Source of the DNA: Petrolisthes cinctipes
Taxonomy: Eukaryota; Arthropoda; Malacostraca; Decapoda; Porcellanidae
NCBI GenBank assembly: GCA_033782935.1
Contig: JAWQEG010001314.1
Coordinates: forward strand, 1,054,001-1,118,000
DNA length: 64,000 nt
Direction: 5' to 3'
The notes under the pieces were generated by a model that was given only the letters and a program-made list of their open reading frames with translations, ran no database searches and was not told the DNA's origin. The position numbers and the translations under genes were made by a program. Of the stretch, positions 24,181 to 38,169 are shown one piece after another; position 1 is the stretch's first letter, and every line of letters starts with the position of its first letter.

Positions 24181-27100
24181 CCGAGAATCGATCTGTACAT
24201 GCCTACTCCATATTAGAGTATTTTCAATATACAGTCCCAAAACATACTGAAAATCGATCTTTTTGGTGCCCAAAAGTCGATATGTGCATGCATCTTCTGT
24301 ACCCGTTTATATCTCAAATTCAGGCTCAAAACACATAAAATTTCGATATTTTGGGGTCCCAGAAGTGAGCTGTACATGCCTACTTAGTGCTAGAATATTT
24401 TTAAAATATAGGCCCAAAACATGCTAAAAATCGATATTTTAGGTGCCCAAAGTCGATATCTCAAATTCAGGCCCAAAACACCCGAAAATTCGATATTTTA
24501 GGGTCCCAGAAGCGATCTGTACATGCCTACTCCGTGTTAGAGTATTTTCAATATACAGGCCCAAAACAAACTGAAAATCGATCTTTTAGGTGCCCAAAAG
24601 TCGATATGTGGATGTATCTTCTGTACCCGTTTATATCTCAAATTCAGGCTCTTAACACCCGAACATTCGATATTTTGGGGTCCCAGAAGCGATCTGTACT
24701 TGCCTACTCCATGTTAGAGTATTTTCAAAATACAGGCCCAAAACACGCTGAAATTGATATTTTAGGTGACCAAAGTCAATATGTGTATGCATCTTCCGTA
24801 CCCGTTTATATCCCAAATTCAACCTCAAAACACCCGAAAATTCGATATTTTTTGGGTCCCAAAAGCGAACTGTACATGCCTACTCAGTGCTAGAATGTTT
24901 TCAAAATATAGGCTCAAAACATGCTAAAAATCGATATTTTAAGTGTCCAAAGTCGATATGTGCATGCATCTTCTGTACCCGTTTATATCTCAAATTCAGG
25001 ATCAAAACACCAGAAAATTCGATATTTTGGGGTCCCAGAAGTGATCTGTACATGCCTACTTAGTGCTAGAATATTTTCAAACTATAGGCCCAAAACATGC
25101 TAAAAATCGATATTTTAGGTGCCCAAAAGTCGATATGTGCATGCATCTTCTGTACCCGTTTATATCTCAAATTCAGGCTCCAAACACCCGAAAATTTGAT
25201 ATTTTGGGGTCCCAGAAACGATCTGTACATGCCTACTCAGATACAGGCCCAAAACATGCTGAAAATCGATATTTTAGGTGCCCAAAGTTAATATGTGTAT
25301 GCATCTTTTGCACCCGTTTATATCCCAAATTCAACCTCAAAAAACCCGAACATTCGGTATTTTTGGGTCCTAGAAGCGATCTGTACATGCCTACTCTTAG
25401 TTAGAATGTTTTCAAGATACAGACCCAAAACATGCTCAAAATCGATATTTTAGGTGCCCAAAAGACGATATGTGCATGCATCTTCTGTACCCGTTTATAT
25501 CTCAAATTCAGGATCAAAACACCCGATAATTTGATATTTTGGGGTCCCTGAAGCGATCTGTACATGCCTACTCAGTGCTAGAATATTTTCAAAATATAGG
25601 CTCAAAACATGCTAAAAATCGATATTTTAAGTGTCCAAAGTCGATATGTGCATGCATCTTCTGTACCCCTTTATATCTCAAATTCAGGATCAAAACACCC
25701 GATAATTTGATATTTTGGGGTCCCTGAAGCGATCTGTACATGCCTACTCAGTGCTAGAATATTTTCAAAATATATTCCCAAAACATGCTAAAAATCGATA
25801 TTTTAGGTGCCCAAAGTCGATATCTCAAATTCAGGCCCGAAACACCCAAAAATTCGATATTTTGGGGTACCAGAAGCGATCTGTACATGCCTACTCCGTG
25901 TAAGAGTATTTTCAATATACAGGCCTAAAACATACTGAAAATCGATCTTTTAGGTGCCCAAAAGTCGATATGTTGATGTATCTTTTGTACCCGTTTATAT
26001 CTCAAATTCAGGCTCCAAACACCCGAAAATTCGATATTTTGGGGTCCCAGAAGCGATCTGTACTTGCCTACTCCGTGTTAGAGTATTTTCAAAATACAGG
26101 CCCAAAACATGCTAAAAATCGATATTTTAGGTGACCAAAATCAATATGTGTATGCATCTTCCGTACCCGTTTATATCCCAAATTCAACCTCAAAACACCC
26201 GAAAATTCGATATTTTTTGGGTCCCAGAAGCGAACTGTACATGCCTACTCAGTGCTAGAATGTTTTCAAAATATAGGCTCAAAACATGCTAAAAATCGAT
26301 ATTTTAAGTGTCCAAAGTCGATATGTGCATGCATCTTCTGTACCCCTTTATATCTCAAATTCAGGATCAAAACACCCGAAAATTCGATATTTTGGGGTCC
26401 CAGAAGTGATCTGTACATGCCTACTTAGTGCTAGAATATTTTCAAAATATAGGCCCAAAACATGCTCAAAATCGATATTTTAGGTGCCCAAAGTCGATAT
26501 CCCAAATTGAGGCCCAAAACACACGAAAATTCGATATTTAGGGGTCCGAGAATCGATCTGTACATGCCTACTCCGTATTAGAGTATTTTCAAAATACAGT
26601 CCCAAAACATACTGAAAATCGATCTTTTTGGTGCCCAAAAGTCGATATGTGCATGCATCTTCTGTACCCGTTTATATCTAAAATTCAGGCTTCAAACACC
26701 CGAAAATTCGATGTTTTGAGGTCCCAGAAGCGATCTGTACTTGCATACTCCGTGTTAGAGTATTTACAATATACAGGCCCAAAACATTCCGAAAATCGAT
26801 ATTTTAGGTGCCCAAAGTCGATATATCAAATTTAGGCCCGAAACACCCGAAAATTCGGTATTTTTGGGTCTTAGAAGCGATCTGTACATTCCTACTCCTT
26901 GTTAGAATGTTTTCAAGATACAGATCCAAAACATACTCAAAATCGATATTTTAAGTGCCCAAAAGTCGATATGTGCATGCATCTTCAGTACCTGTTTATA
27001 TCTCAAATTCAGGCTCAAAACACCCGAAAATTCTATATTTTTGGGTCCCAGAAGCGATCTGTACATGCCTACTCCGTGTTAGAGAATTTTCAAAATACTG

Positions 27101-27451
27101 GCCCAAAACATGCTGAAAATCGATATTTTAGGTGACCAAAGTCAATTTGTGGATGCATCTTCTGCACCCGTTTATATCCCAAATTCAACCTCATAACACC
27201 CGAAAATTCGATATTTTTGTGTCCCAGAAGTGATCTGTACATGCCTACTTAGTTCTAGAATATTTTCAAAATATAGGCCCAAAACATGCTAAAAATCGTT
27301 ATTTTAAGTGTCCAAAGTCGATATGTGCATGCATCTTCTGTACAAGTTTATATCTCAAATTCAGGCTCAAAACACATAAAATTTCGATATTTTGGGGTCC
27401 CAGAAGTGAGCTGCACATGCCTACTTAGTGCTAGAATATTTTTATAATATA
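24181..27451. repeat. Mosaic zone related to the 3.3-kb HOR
   Basis: Much of 24430-25900 aligns with 27452-28900. The offset is 3041 bp at first, 3188 bp near 25422 and 3012 bp near 25715; the steps equal the loss of one S monomer and the gain of one L monomer. The marker gctgaaattgat (one A lost) occurs here at 24750 and in all three 3.3-kb copies. The 26286-27100 part resembles 9706-10350 and 14232-14880. No other content was seen. Confidence 0.78.
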
Positions 27452-30400
27452 GGCCCAAAACATGCTAAAAATCGATATTTTAGGTGCCCAAAGTCGATAT
27501 CTCAAATTCAGGCCCAAAACACCCGAAAATTCGATATTTTAGGGTCCCAGAAGCGATCTGTACATGCCTACTCCGTGTTAGAGTATTTTCAATATACAGG
27601 CCCAAAACATACTGAAAATCGATCTTTTAGGTGCCCAAAAGTCGATATGTGGATGTATCTTCTGTACCCGTTTATATCTCAAATTCAGGCTCTTAACACC
27701 TGAACATTCGATATTTTGGGGTCCCAGAAGCGATCTGTACTTGCCTACTCCATGTTAGAGTATTTTCAAAATACAGGCCCAAAACATGCTGAAATTGATA
27801 TTTTAGGTGACCAAAGTCAATATGTGTATGCATCTTCCGTACCCGTTTATATCCCAAATTCAACCTCAAAACACCCGAAAATTCGATATTTTTTGGGTCC
27901 CAAAAGCGAACTGTACATGCCTACTCAGTGCTAGAATGTTTTCAAAATATAGGCTCAAAACATGCTAAAAATCGATATTTTAAGTGTCCAAAGTCGATAT
28001 GTGCATGCATCTTCTGTACCCGTTTATATCTCAAATTCAGGATCAAAACACCCGAAAATTCGATATTTTGGGGTCCCAGAAGTGATCTGTACATGCCTAC
28101 TTAGTGCTAGAATATTTTCAAACTATAGGCCCAAAACATGCTAAAAATCGATATTTTATGTGCCCAAAGTCGATATCTCAAATTCAGGCCCAAAACACTC
28201 GAAAATTCGATATTTTGGGGTCCCAGAAGCGAACTGTACATGCCTACTCCGTGTTAGAGTATTTTCAAAATACAGGCCCATATCATACTGAAAATCGATC
28301 TTTTAGGTGCCCAAAAGTCGATATGTGCATGCATCTTCTGTACCCGTTTATATCTCAAATTCAGGCTCCAAACACCCGAAAATTTGATATTTTGGGGTCC
28401 CAGAAACGATCTGTACATGCCTACTCAGATACAGGCCCAAAACATGCTGAAAATCGATATTTTAGGTGCCCAAAGTTAATATGTGTATGCATCTTTTGCA
28501 CCCGTTTATATCCCAAATTCAACCTCAAAAAACCCGAACATTCGGTATTTTTGGGTCCTAGAAGCGATCTGTACATGCCTACTCTTAGTTAGAATGTTTT
28601 CAAGATACAGACCCAAAACATGCTCAAAATCGATATTTTAGGTGCCCAAAAGACGATATGTGCATGCATCTTCTGTACCCGTTTATATCTCAAATTCAGG
28701 ATCAAAACACCCGATAATTTGATATTTTGGGGTCCCTGAAGCGATCTGTACATGCCTACTCAGTGCTAGAATATTTTCAAAATATATTCCCAAAACATGC
28801 TAAAAATCGATATTTTAGGTGCCCAAAGTCGATATCTCAAATTCAGGCCCGAAACACCCAAAAATTCGATATTTTGGGGTACCAGAAGCGATCTGTACAT
28901 GCCTACTCCGTGTAAGAGTATTTTCAATATACAGGCCTAAAACATACTGAAAATCGATCTTTTAGGTGCCCAAAAGTCGATATGTTGATGTATCTTTTGT
29001 ACCCGTTTATATCTCAAATTCAGGCTCCAAACACCCGAAAATTCGATATTTTGAGGTCCCAGAAGCGATCTGTACTTGCCTACTCCGTGTTAGAGTATTT
29101 TCAAAATACAGGCCCAAAACATGCTGAAAATCGATATTTTAGGTGACCAAAGTCAATATGTGTATGCAACTTCTGCACCCGTTTATATCCCAAATTCAAC
29201 CTCAAAACACCCGAAAATTCGATATTTTTTGGGCCCCAGAAGCGAACTGTACATGCCTACTCAGTGCTAGAAGGTTTTCAAAATATAGGCTCAAAACATG
29301 CAAAAAATCGATATTTTAAGTGTCCAAAGTCGATATGTGCATGCATCTTCTATACCCGTTTATATCTCAAATTCAGGATCAAAACACCCGAAAATTCGAT
29401 ATTTTGGGGTCCCAGAAGTGATCTGTACATGCCTACTTAGTGCTAGAATATTTTGAAAATATAGTACCAAAACATACTAAAAATCGATATTTTAGGTGCC
29501 CAAAGTCGATATCTCAAATTCAGGCCAAAAACACCTGAAAATTCGATATTTTAGGGTCCCAGAAGCGATCTGTACATGCCTACTCCGTGTTAGAGTATTT
29601 TCAAAATACAGGCCCATAACATACTGACAATCGATCTTTTAGGTGCCCAAAAGTCGATATGTGCATGCATCTTCTGTACCCGTTTATATCTCAAATTCAG
29701 GCTCCAAACACCCGAACAATCGATATTTTGGGGTCCCAGAAGCGATCTGTACTTGCCTACTCCGTGTTAGAGTATTTTCAAAATACAGGCCCAAAACATG
29801 CTGAAAATTGATATTTTAGGTGACCAAAGTCAATATGTGTATGCATCTTCTGCACCAGTTTATATCCCAAATTCAACCTCAAAACACCCGAAAATTCGAT
29901 ATTTTTTGGGTCCCAGAAGCGAACTGTACATGCCTACTGAGTGCTAGAATGTTTTCAAAATATAGGCTCAAAACATGCTAAAAATCGATATTTTAAGTGT
30001 CCAAAGTCGATATGTGCATGCATCTTCTGTACCCGTTTATATCTCAAATTCAGGATCAAAACACCCGAAAATTCGATATTTTGGGGTCCCAGAAATAATC
30101 TGTACATGCCTTCTCAGTGCTAGAATGTTTTCAAAATATAGGCTCAAAACATGCTAAAAATCGATATTTTGGGTGCCCAAAGTCGATATCTCAAATTCAG
30201 GCTCCAAACACCCGAAAACTCGATATTTTGGGGTCCCAGAAGCGATCTGTACATGCCTACTCAGATACAGGCCCAAAATATACTGAAAATCGATATTTTA
30301 GGTGCACAAAGTCAATATGTGTATGCATCTTCTGCACCCGTTTATATCCCAAATTCAACCTCAAAACACCCGAAAATTCGATATTTTTGGGTTCCAGAAG

Positions 30401-30798
30401 CGATCTGTACATGAATACTCAGTGCTAGAATGTTTTCAAAATATAGGCTCAAAACATGCTAAAAATCGTTATTTTAAGTGTCCAAAGTCGATATGTGCAT
30501 GCATCTTCTGTACCCGTTTATATCTCAAATTCAGGCTCAAAACACCCGAAAATTCGGTATTTTTGGGTCCTTAATGCGATCTGTACATGCCTACTCCTAG
30601 TTAGAATGTTTTCAAGATTCAGACCCAAAACATGCTCAAAATCGATATTTTAGATGCCCAAAAGTCGATATGTGCATGCATCTTCTGTACAAGTTTATAT
30701 CTCAAATTCAGGCTCAAAACACATAAAATTTCGATATTTTGGGGTCCCAGAAGTGAGCTGCACATGCCTACTTAGTGCTAGAATATTTTTATAATATA
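27452..30798. repeat. 3,347-bp 20-mer HOR, copy 1
   Basis: The twenty monomers measure 147, 177, 176, 176, 147, 159, 176, 177, 147, 177, 177, 176, 147, 177, 177, 176, 129, 176, 176 and 177, which sums to exactly 3347. The set comprises fourteen L, four S, one M and one SM. Markers include gctgaaattgat (27776 monomer), the aactataggc junction at 28128, the tatagtaccaaaac junction at 29464 and the SM monomer at 30141. Confidence 0.92.
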
Positions 30799-33700
30799 GG
30801 CCCAAAACATGCTAAAAATCGATATTTTAGGTGCCCAAAGTCGATATCTCAAATTCAGGCCCAAAACACCCGAAAATTCGATATTTTAGGGTCCCAGAAG
30901 CGATCTGTACATGCCTACTCCGTGTTAGAGTATTTTCAATATACAGGCCCAAAACATACTGAAAATCGATCTTTTAGGTGCCCAAAAGTCGATATGTGGA
31001 TGTATCTTCTGTACCCGTTTATATCTCAAATTCAGGCTCTTAACACCTGAACATTCGATATTTTGGGGTCCCAGAAGCGATCTGTACTTGCCTACTCCAT
31101 GTTAGAGTATTTTCAAAATACAGGCCCAAAACATGCTGAAATTGATATTTTAGGTGACCAAAGTCAATATGTGTATGCATCTTCCGTACCCGTTTATATC
31201 CCAAATTCAACCTCAAAACACCCGAAAATTCGATATTTTTTGGGTCCCAAAAGCGAACTGTACATGCCTACTCAGTGCTAGAATGTTTTCAAAATATAGG
31301 CTCAAAACATGCTAAAAATCGATATTTTAAGTGTCCAAAGTCGATATGTGCATGCATCTTCTGTACCCGTTTATATCTCAAATTCAGGATCAAAACACCC
31401 GAAAATTCGATATTTTGGGGTCCCAGAAGTGATCTGTACATGCCTACTTAGTGCTAGAATATTTTCAAACTATAGGCCCAAAACATGCTAAAAATCGATA
31501 TTTTATGTGCCCAAAGTCGATATCTCAAATTCAGGCCCAAAACACTCGAAAATTCGATATTTTGGGGTCCCAGAAGCGAACTGTACATGCCTACTCCGTG
31601 TTAGAGTATTTTCAAAATACAGGCCCATATCATACTGAAAATCGATCTTTTAGGTGCCCAAAAGTCGATATGTGCATGCATCTTCTGTACCCGTTTATAT
31701 CTCAAATTCAGGCTCCAAACACCCGAAAATTTGATATTTTGGGGTCCCAGAAACGATCTGTACATGCCTACTCAGATACAGGCCCAAAACATGCTGAAAA
31801 TCGATATTTTAGGTGCCCAAAGTTAATATGTGTATGCATCTTTTGCACCCGTTTATATCCGAAATTCAACCTCAAAAAACCCGAACATTCGGTATTTTTG
31901 GGTCCTAGAAGCGATCTGTACATGCCTACTCTTAGTTAGAATGTTTTCAAGATACAGACCCAAAACATGCTCAAAATCGATATTTTAGGTGCCCAAAAGA
32001 CGATATGTGCATGCATCTTCTGTACCCGTTTATATCTCAAATTCAGGATCAAAACACCCGATAATTTGATATTTTGGGGTCCCTGAAGCGATCTGTACAT
32101 GCCTACTCAGTGCTAGAATATTTTCAAAATATATTCCCAAAACATGCTAAAAATCGATATTTTAGGTGCCCAAAGTCGATATCTCAAATTCAGGCCCGAA
32201 ACACCCAAAAATTCGATATTTTGGGGTACCAGAAGCGATCTGTACATGCCTACTCCGTGTAAGAGTATTTTCAATATACAGGCCTAAAACATACTGAAAA
32301 TCGATCTTTTAGGTGCCCAAAAGTCGATATGTTGATGTATCTTTTGTACCCGTTTATATCTCAAATTCAGGCTCCAAACACCCGAAAATTCGATATTTTG
32401 AGGTCCCAGAAGCGATCTGTACTTGCCTACTCCGTGTTAGAGTATTTTCAAAATACAGGCCCAAAACATGCTGAAAATCGATATTTTAGGTGACCAAAGT
32501 CAATATGTGTATGCAACTTCTGCACCCGTTTATATCCCAAATTCAACCTCAAAACACCCGAAAATTCGATATTTTTTGGGCCCCAGAAGCGAACTGTACA
32601 TGCCTACTCAGTGCTAGAAGGTTTTCAAAATATAGGCTCAAAACATGCAAAAAATCGATATTTTAAGTGTCCAAAGTCGATATGTGCATGCATCTTCTAT
32701 ACCCGTTTATATCTCAAATTCAGGATCAAAACACCCGAAAATTCGATATTTTGGGGTCCCAGAAGTGATCTGTACATGCCTACTTAGTGCTAGAATATTT
32801 TGAAAATATAGTACCAAAACATACTAAAAATCGATATTTTAGGTGCCCAAAGTCGATATCTCAAATTCAGGCCAAAAACACCTGAAAATTCGATATTTTA
32901 GGGTCCCAGAAGCGATCTGTACATGCCTACTCCGTGTTAGAGTATTTTCAAAATACAGGCCCATAACATACTGACAATCGATCTTTTAGGTGCCCAAAAG
33001 TCGATATGTGCATGCATCTTCTGTACCCGTTTATATCTCAAATTCAGGCTCCAAACACCCGAACAATCGATATTTTGGGGTCCCAGAAGCGATCTGTACT
33101 TGCCTACTCCGTGTTAGAGTATTTTCAAAATACAGGCCCAAAACATGCTGAAAATTGATATTTTAGGTGACCAAAGTCAATATGTGTATGCATCTTCTGC
33201 ACCAGTTTATATCCCAAATTCAACCTCAAAACACCCGAAAATTCGATATTTTTTGGGTCCCAGAAGCGAACTGTACATGCCTACTGAGTGCTAGAATGTT
33301 TTCAAAATATAGGCTCAAAACATGCTAAAAATCGATATTTTAAGTGTCCAAAGTCGATATGTGCATGCATCTTCTGTACCCGTTTATATCTCAAATTCAG
33401 GATCAAAACACCCGAAAATTCGATATTTTGGGGTCCCAGAAATAATCTGTACATGCCTTCTCAGTGCTAGAATGTTTTCAAAATATAGGCTCAAAACATG
33501 CTAAAAATCGATATTTTGGGTGCCCAAAGTCGATATCTCAAATTCTGGCTCCAAACACCCGAAAACTCGATATTTTGGGGTCCCAGAAGCGATCTGTACA
33601 TGCCTACTCAGATACAGGCCCAAAACATACTGAAAATCGATATTTTAGGTGCACAAAGTCAATATGTGTATGCATCTTCTGCACCCGTTTATATCCCAAA

Positions 33701-34145
33701 TTCAACCTCAAAACACCCGAAAATTCGATATTTTTGGGTTCCAGAAGCGATCTGTACATGAATACTCAGTGCTAGAATGTTTTCAAAATATAGGCTCAAA
33801 ACATGCTAAAAATCGTTATTTTAAGTGTCCAAAGTCGATATGTGCATGCATCTTCTGTACCCGTTTATATCTCAAATTCAGGCTCAAAACACCCGAAAAT
33901 TCGGTATTTTTGGGTCCTTAATGCGATCTGTACATGCCTACTCCTAGTTAGAATGTTTTCAAGATTCAGACCCAAAACATGCTCAAAATCGATATTTTAG
34001 ATGCCCAAAAGTCGATATGTGCATGCATCTTCTGTACAAGTTTATATCTCAAATTCAGGCTCAAAACACATAAAATTTCGATATTTTGGGGTCCCAGAAG
34101 TGAGCTGTACATGCCTACTTAGTGCTAGAATATTTTTATAATATA
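30799..34145. repeat. 3,347-bp 20-mer HOR, copy 2
   Basis: This copy has the same monomer order and the same total length as copy 1. It is nearly identical in the stretches compared; differences include g at 31861 against c at 28514, and aaacatactg near 33617 against aaatatactg near 30270. Such closeness indicates recent tandem duplication or homogenisation. It ends where the next copy begins with the same tataatataggccc junction. Confidence 0.92.
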
Positions 34146-37100
34146 GGCCCAAAACATGCTAAAAATCGATATTTTAGGTGCCCAAAGTCGATATCTCAAA
34201 TTCAGGCCCAAAACACCCGAAAATTCGATATTTTAGGGTCCCAGAAGCGATCTGTACATGCCTACTCCGTGTTAGAGTATTTTCAATATACAGGCCCAAA
34301 ACATACTGAAAATCGATCTTTTAGGTGCCCAAAAGTCGATATGTGGATGTATCTTCTGTACCCGTTTATATCTCAAATTCAGGCTCCTAACACTCGAACA
34401 TTCGATATTTTGGGGTCCCAGAAGCGATCTGTACTTGCCTACTCCATGTTAGAGTATTTTCAAAATACAGGCCCAAAACATGCTGAAATTGATATTTTAG
34501 GTGACCAAAGTCAATATGTGTATGCATCTTCCGTACCCGTTTATATCCCAAATTCAACCTCAAAACACCCGAAAATTCGATATTTTTTGGGTCCCAAAAG
34601 CGAACTGTACATGCCTACTCAGTGCTAGAATGTTTTCATAATATAGGCTCAAAACATGCTAAAAATCGATATTTTAAGTGTCCAAAGTCGATATGTGCAT
34701 GCATCTTCTGTACCCGTTTATATCTCAAATTCAGGATCAAAACACCCGAAAATTCGATATTTTGGGGTCCCAGAAGTGATCTGTACATGCCTACTTAGTG
34801 CTAGAATATTTTCAAACTATAGGCCCAAAACATGCTAAAAATCGATATTTTATGTGCCCAAAGTCGATATCTCAAATTCAGGCCCAAAACACTCGAAAAT
34901 TCGATATTTTGGAGTCCCAGAAGCGAACTGTACATGCCTACTCCGTGTTAGAGTATTTTCAAAATACAGGCCCATATCAAACTGAAAATCGATCTTTTAG
35001 GTGCCCAAAAGTCTATATGTGCATGCATCTTCTGTACCCGTTTATATCTCAAATTCAGGCTCCAAACACCCGAAAATTTGATATTTTGGGGTCCCAGAAA
35101 CGATCTGTACATGCCTTCTCAGATACAGGCCCAAAACATGCTGAAAATCGATATTTTAGGTGCCCAAAGTTAATATGTGTATGCATCTTTTGCACCCGTT
35201 TATATCCCAAATTCAACCTCAAAAAACCCGAACATTCGGTATTTTTGGGTCCTAGAAGCGATCTGTACATGCCTACTCTTAGTTAGAATGTTTTCAAGAT
35301 ACAGACCCAAAACATGCTCAAAATCGATATTTTAGGTGCCCATAAGACGATATGTGCATGCATCTTCTGTACCCGTTTATATCTCAAATTCAGGATCAAA
35401 ACACCCGAAAATTTGATATTTTGGGGTCCCTGAAGCGATCTGTACATGCCTACTCAGTGCTAGAATATTTTCAAAATATATTCCCAAAACATGCTAAAAA
35501 TCGATATTTTAGGTGCCCAAAGTCGATATCTCAAATTCAGGCCCGAAACACCCAAAAATTCGATATTTTGGGGTACCAGAAGCGATCTGTACATGCCTAC
35601 TCCGAGTAAGAGTATTTTCAATATACAGGCCAAAAACATACTGAAAATCGATCTTTTAGGTGCCCAAAAGTCGATATGTTGATGTATCTTTTGTACCCGT
35701 TTATATCTCAAATTCAGGCTCCAAACACCCGAAAATTCGATATTTTGGGGTCCCAGAAGCGATCTGTACTTGCCTACTCCGTGTTAGAGTATTTTCAAAA
35801 TACATGCCCAAAACATGCTGAAAATCGATATTTTAGGTGACCAAAGTCAATATGTGTATGCATCTTCTGCACCCGTTTATATCCCAAATTCAACCTCAAA
35901 ACACCCGAAAATTCGATATTTTTTGGGCCCCAGAAGCGAACTGTACATGCCTAGTCAGTGCTAGAAGGTTTTCAAAATATAGGCTCAAAACATGCTAAAA
36001 ATCGATATTTTAAGTGTCCAAAGTCAATATGTGCATGCATCTTCTGTACCCGTTTATATCTCAAATTCAGGATCAAAACACCCGAAAATTCGATATTTTG
36101 GGGTCCCAGAAGTGATCTGTACATGCCTACTTAGTGCTAGAATATTTGGAAAATATAGTACCAAAACATACTAAAAATCGATATTTTAGGTGCCCAAAGT
36201 CGATATCTCAAATTCAGGCCAAAAACACCTGAAAATTCGATATTTTAGGGTCCCAGAAGCGATCTGTACATGCCTACTCCGTGTTAGAGTATTTTCAAAA
36301 TACAGGCCCATAACATACTGACAATCGATCTTTTAGGTGCCCAAAAGTCGATATGTGCATGCATCTTCTGTACCCGTTTATATCTCAAATTTAGGCTCCA
36401 AACACCCGAACAATCGATATTTTGGGGTCCCAGAAGCGATCTGTACTTGCCTACTCCGTGTTAGAGTATTTTCAAAATACAGGCCCAAAACATGCTGAAA
36501 ATTGATATTTTAGGTGACCAAAGTCAATATGTGTATGCATCTTCTGCACCCGTTTATATCCCAAATTCAACCTCAAAACGCACGAAAATTCGATATTTTT
36601 TGGGTCCCAGAAGCAAACTGTACATGCCTACTCAGTGCTAGAATGTTTTCAAAATATAGGCTCAAAACATGCTAAAAATCGATATTTTAAGTGTCCAAAG
36701 TCGATATGTGCATGCATCTTCTGTACCCGTTTATATCTCAAATTCAGGATCAAAACACCCGAAAATTCGATATTTTGGGGTCCCAGAAGTGATCTGTATA
36801 TGCCTACTTAGTGCTAGAATATTTTGAAAATATAGTACCAAAACATACTAAAAATCGATATTTTAGGTGCCCAAAGTCGATATCTCAAATTCAGGCCAAA
36901 AACACCTGAAAATTCGATATTTTAGGGTCCCAGAAGCGATCTGTACATGCCTACTCCGTGTAAGAGTATTTTCAATATACAGGCCAAAAACATACTGAAA
37001 ATCGATCTTTTAGGTGCCCAAAAGTCGATATGTTGATGTATCTTTTGTACCCGTTTATATCTCAAATTCAGGCTCCAAACACCCGAAAATTCGATATTTT

Positions 37101-38169
37101 GGGGTCCCAGAAGCGATCTGTACTTGCCTACTCCGTGTTAGAGTATTTTCAAAATACAGGCCCAAAACATGCTGAAAATCGATATTTTAGGTGACCAAAG
37201 TCAATATGTGTATGCATCTTCTGCACCCGTTTATATCCCAAATTCAACCTCAAAACACCCGAAAATTCGATATTTTTTGGGCCCCAGAAGCGAACTGTAC
37301 ATGCCTACTCAGTGCTAGAATGTTTTCAAAATATAGGCTCAAAACATGCTAAAAATCGATATTTTAAGTGTCCAAAGTCGATATGTGCATGCATCTTCTG
37401 TACCCGTTTATATCTCAAATTCAGGATCAAAACACCCGAAAATTCGATATTTTGGGGTCCCAGAAATAATCTGTACATGCCTTCTCAGTGCTAGAATGTT
37501 TTCAAAATATAGGCTCAAAACATGCTAAAAATCGATATTTTGGGTGCCCAAAGTCTATATCTCAAATTCAGGCTCCTAACACCCGAAAACTCGATATTTT
37601 GGGGTCCCAGAAGCGATCTGTACATGCCTACTCAGATACAGGCCCAAAACATACTGAAAATCGATATTTTAGGTGCACAAAGTCAATATGTGTATGCATC
37701 TTCTGCACCCGTTTATATCCCAAATTCAACCTCAAAACACCCGAAAATTCGATATTTTTGGGTTCCAGAAGCGATCTGTACATGAATACTCAGGGCTAGA
37801 ATGTTTTCAAAATATAGGCTCAAAACATGCTAAAAATCGTTATTTTAAGTGTCCAAAGTCGATATGTGCATGCATCTTCTGTACCCGTTTATATCTCAAA
37901 TTCAGGCTCAAAACACCCGAAAATTCGGTATTTTTGGGTCCTAGAAGCGATCTGTACATGCCTACTCCTAGTTAGAATGTTTTCAAGATTCAGACCCAAA
38001 ACATGCTCAAAATCGATATTTTAGGTGCCCAAAAGTCGATATGTGCATGCATCTTCTGTACAAGTTTATATCTCAAATTCAGGATCAAAACACCCGAAAA
38101 TTTGATATTTTGGGGTCCCAGAAGCAATCTGTACATGCCTACTCAGTGCTAGAATATTTTTAAAATATA
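34146..38169. repeat. Expanded 24-mer HOR, copy 3 (4,024 bp)
   Basis: This copy follows the 20-mer but carries 677 extra bp, exactly four monomers (147, 177, 177, 176). It diverges slightly more from copies 1 and 2 than they do from each other, for example gtctatatgtgc near 35012 and gagtaagag near 35605. The SM monomer at 37512 keeps its place. The next monomer at 38170 begins as a fourth copy would but then differs. Confidence 0.9.
36158..36834. repeat. Four-monomer (677 bp) insertion in HOR copy 3
   Basis: The marker junction tatagtaccaaaac occurs once in copies 1 and 2 but twice here, at 36158 and 36835. The segment is S-L-L-L. The monomers after it (36982 and 37159) repeat the types already seen at 35628 and 35805, so the event looks like an out-of-register exchange and not simple copying of one block. 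Confidence 0.85.
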
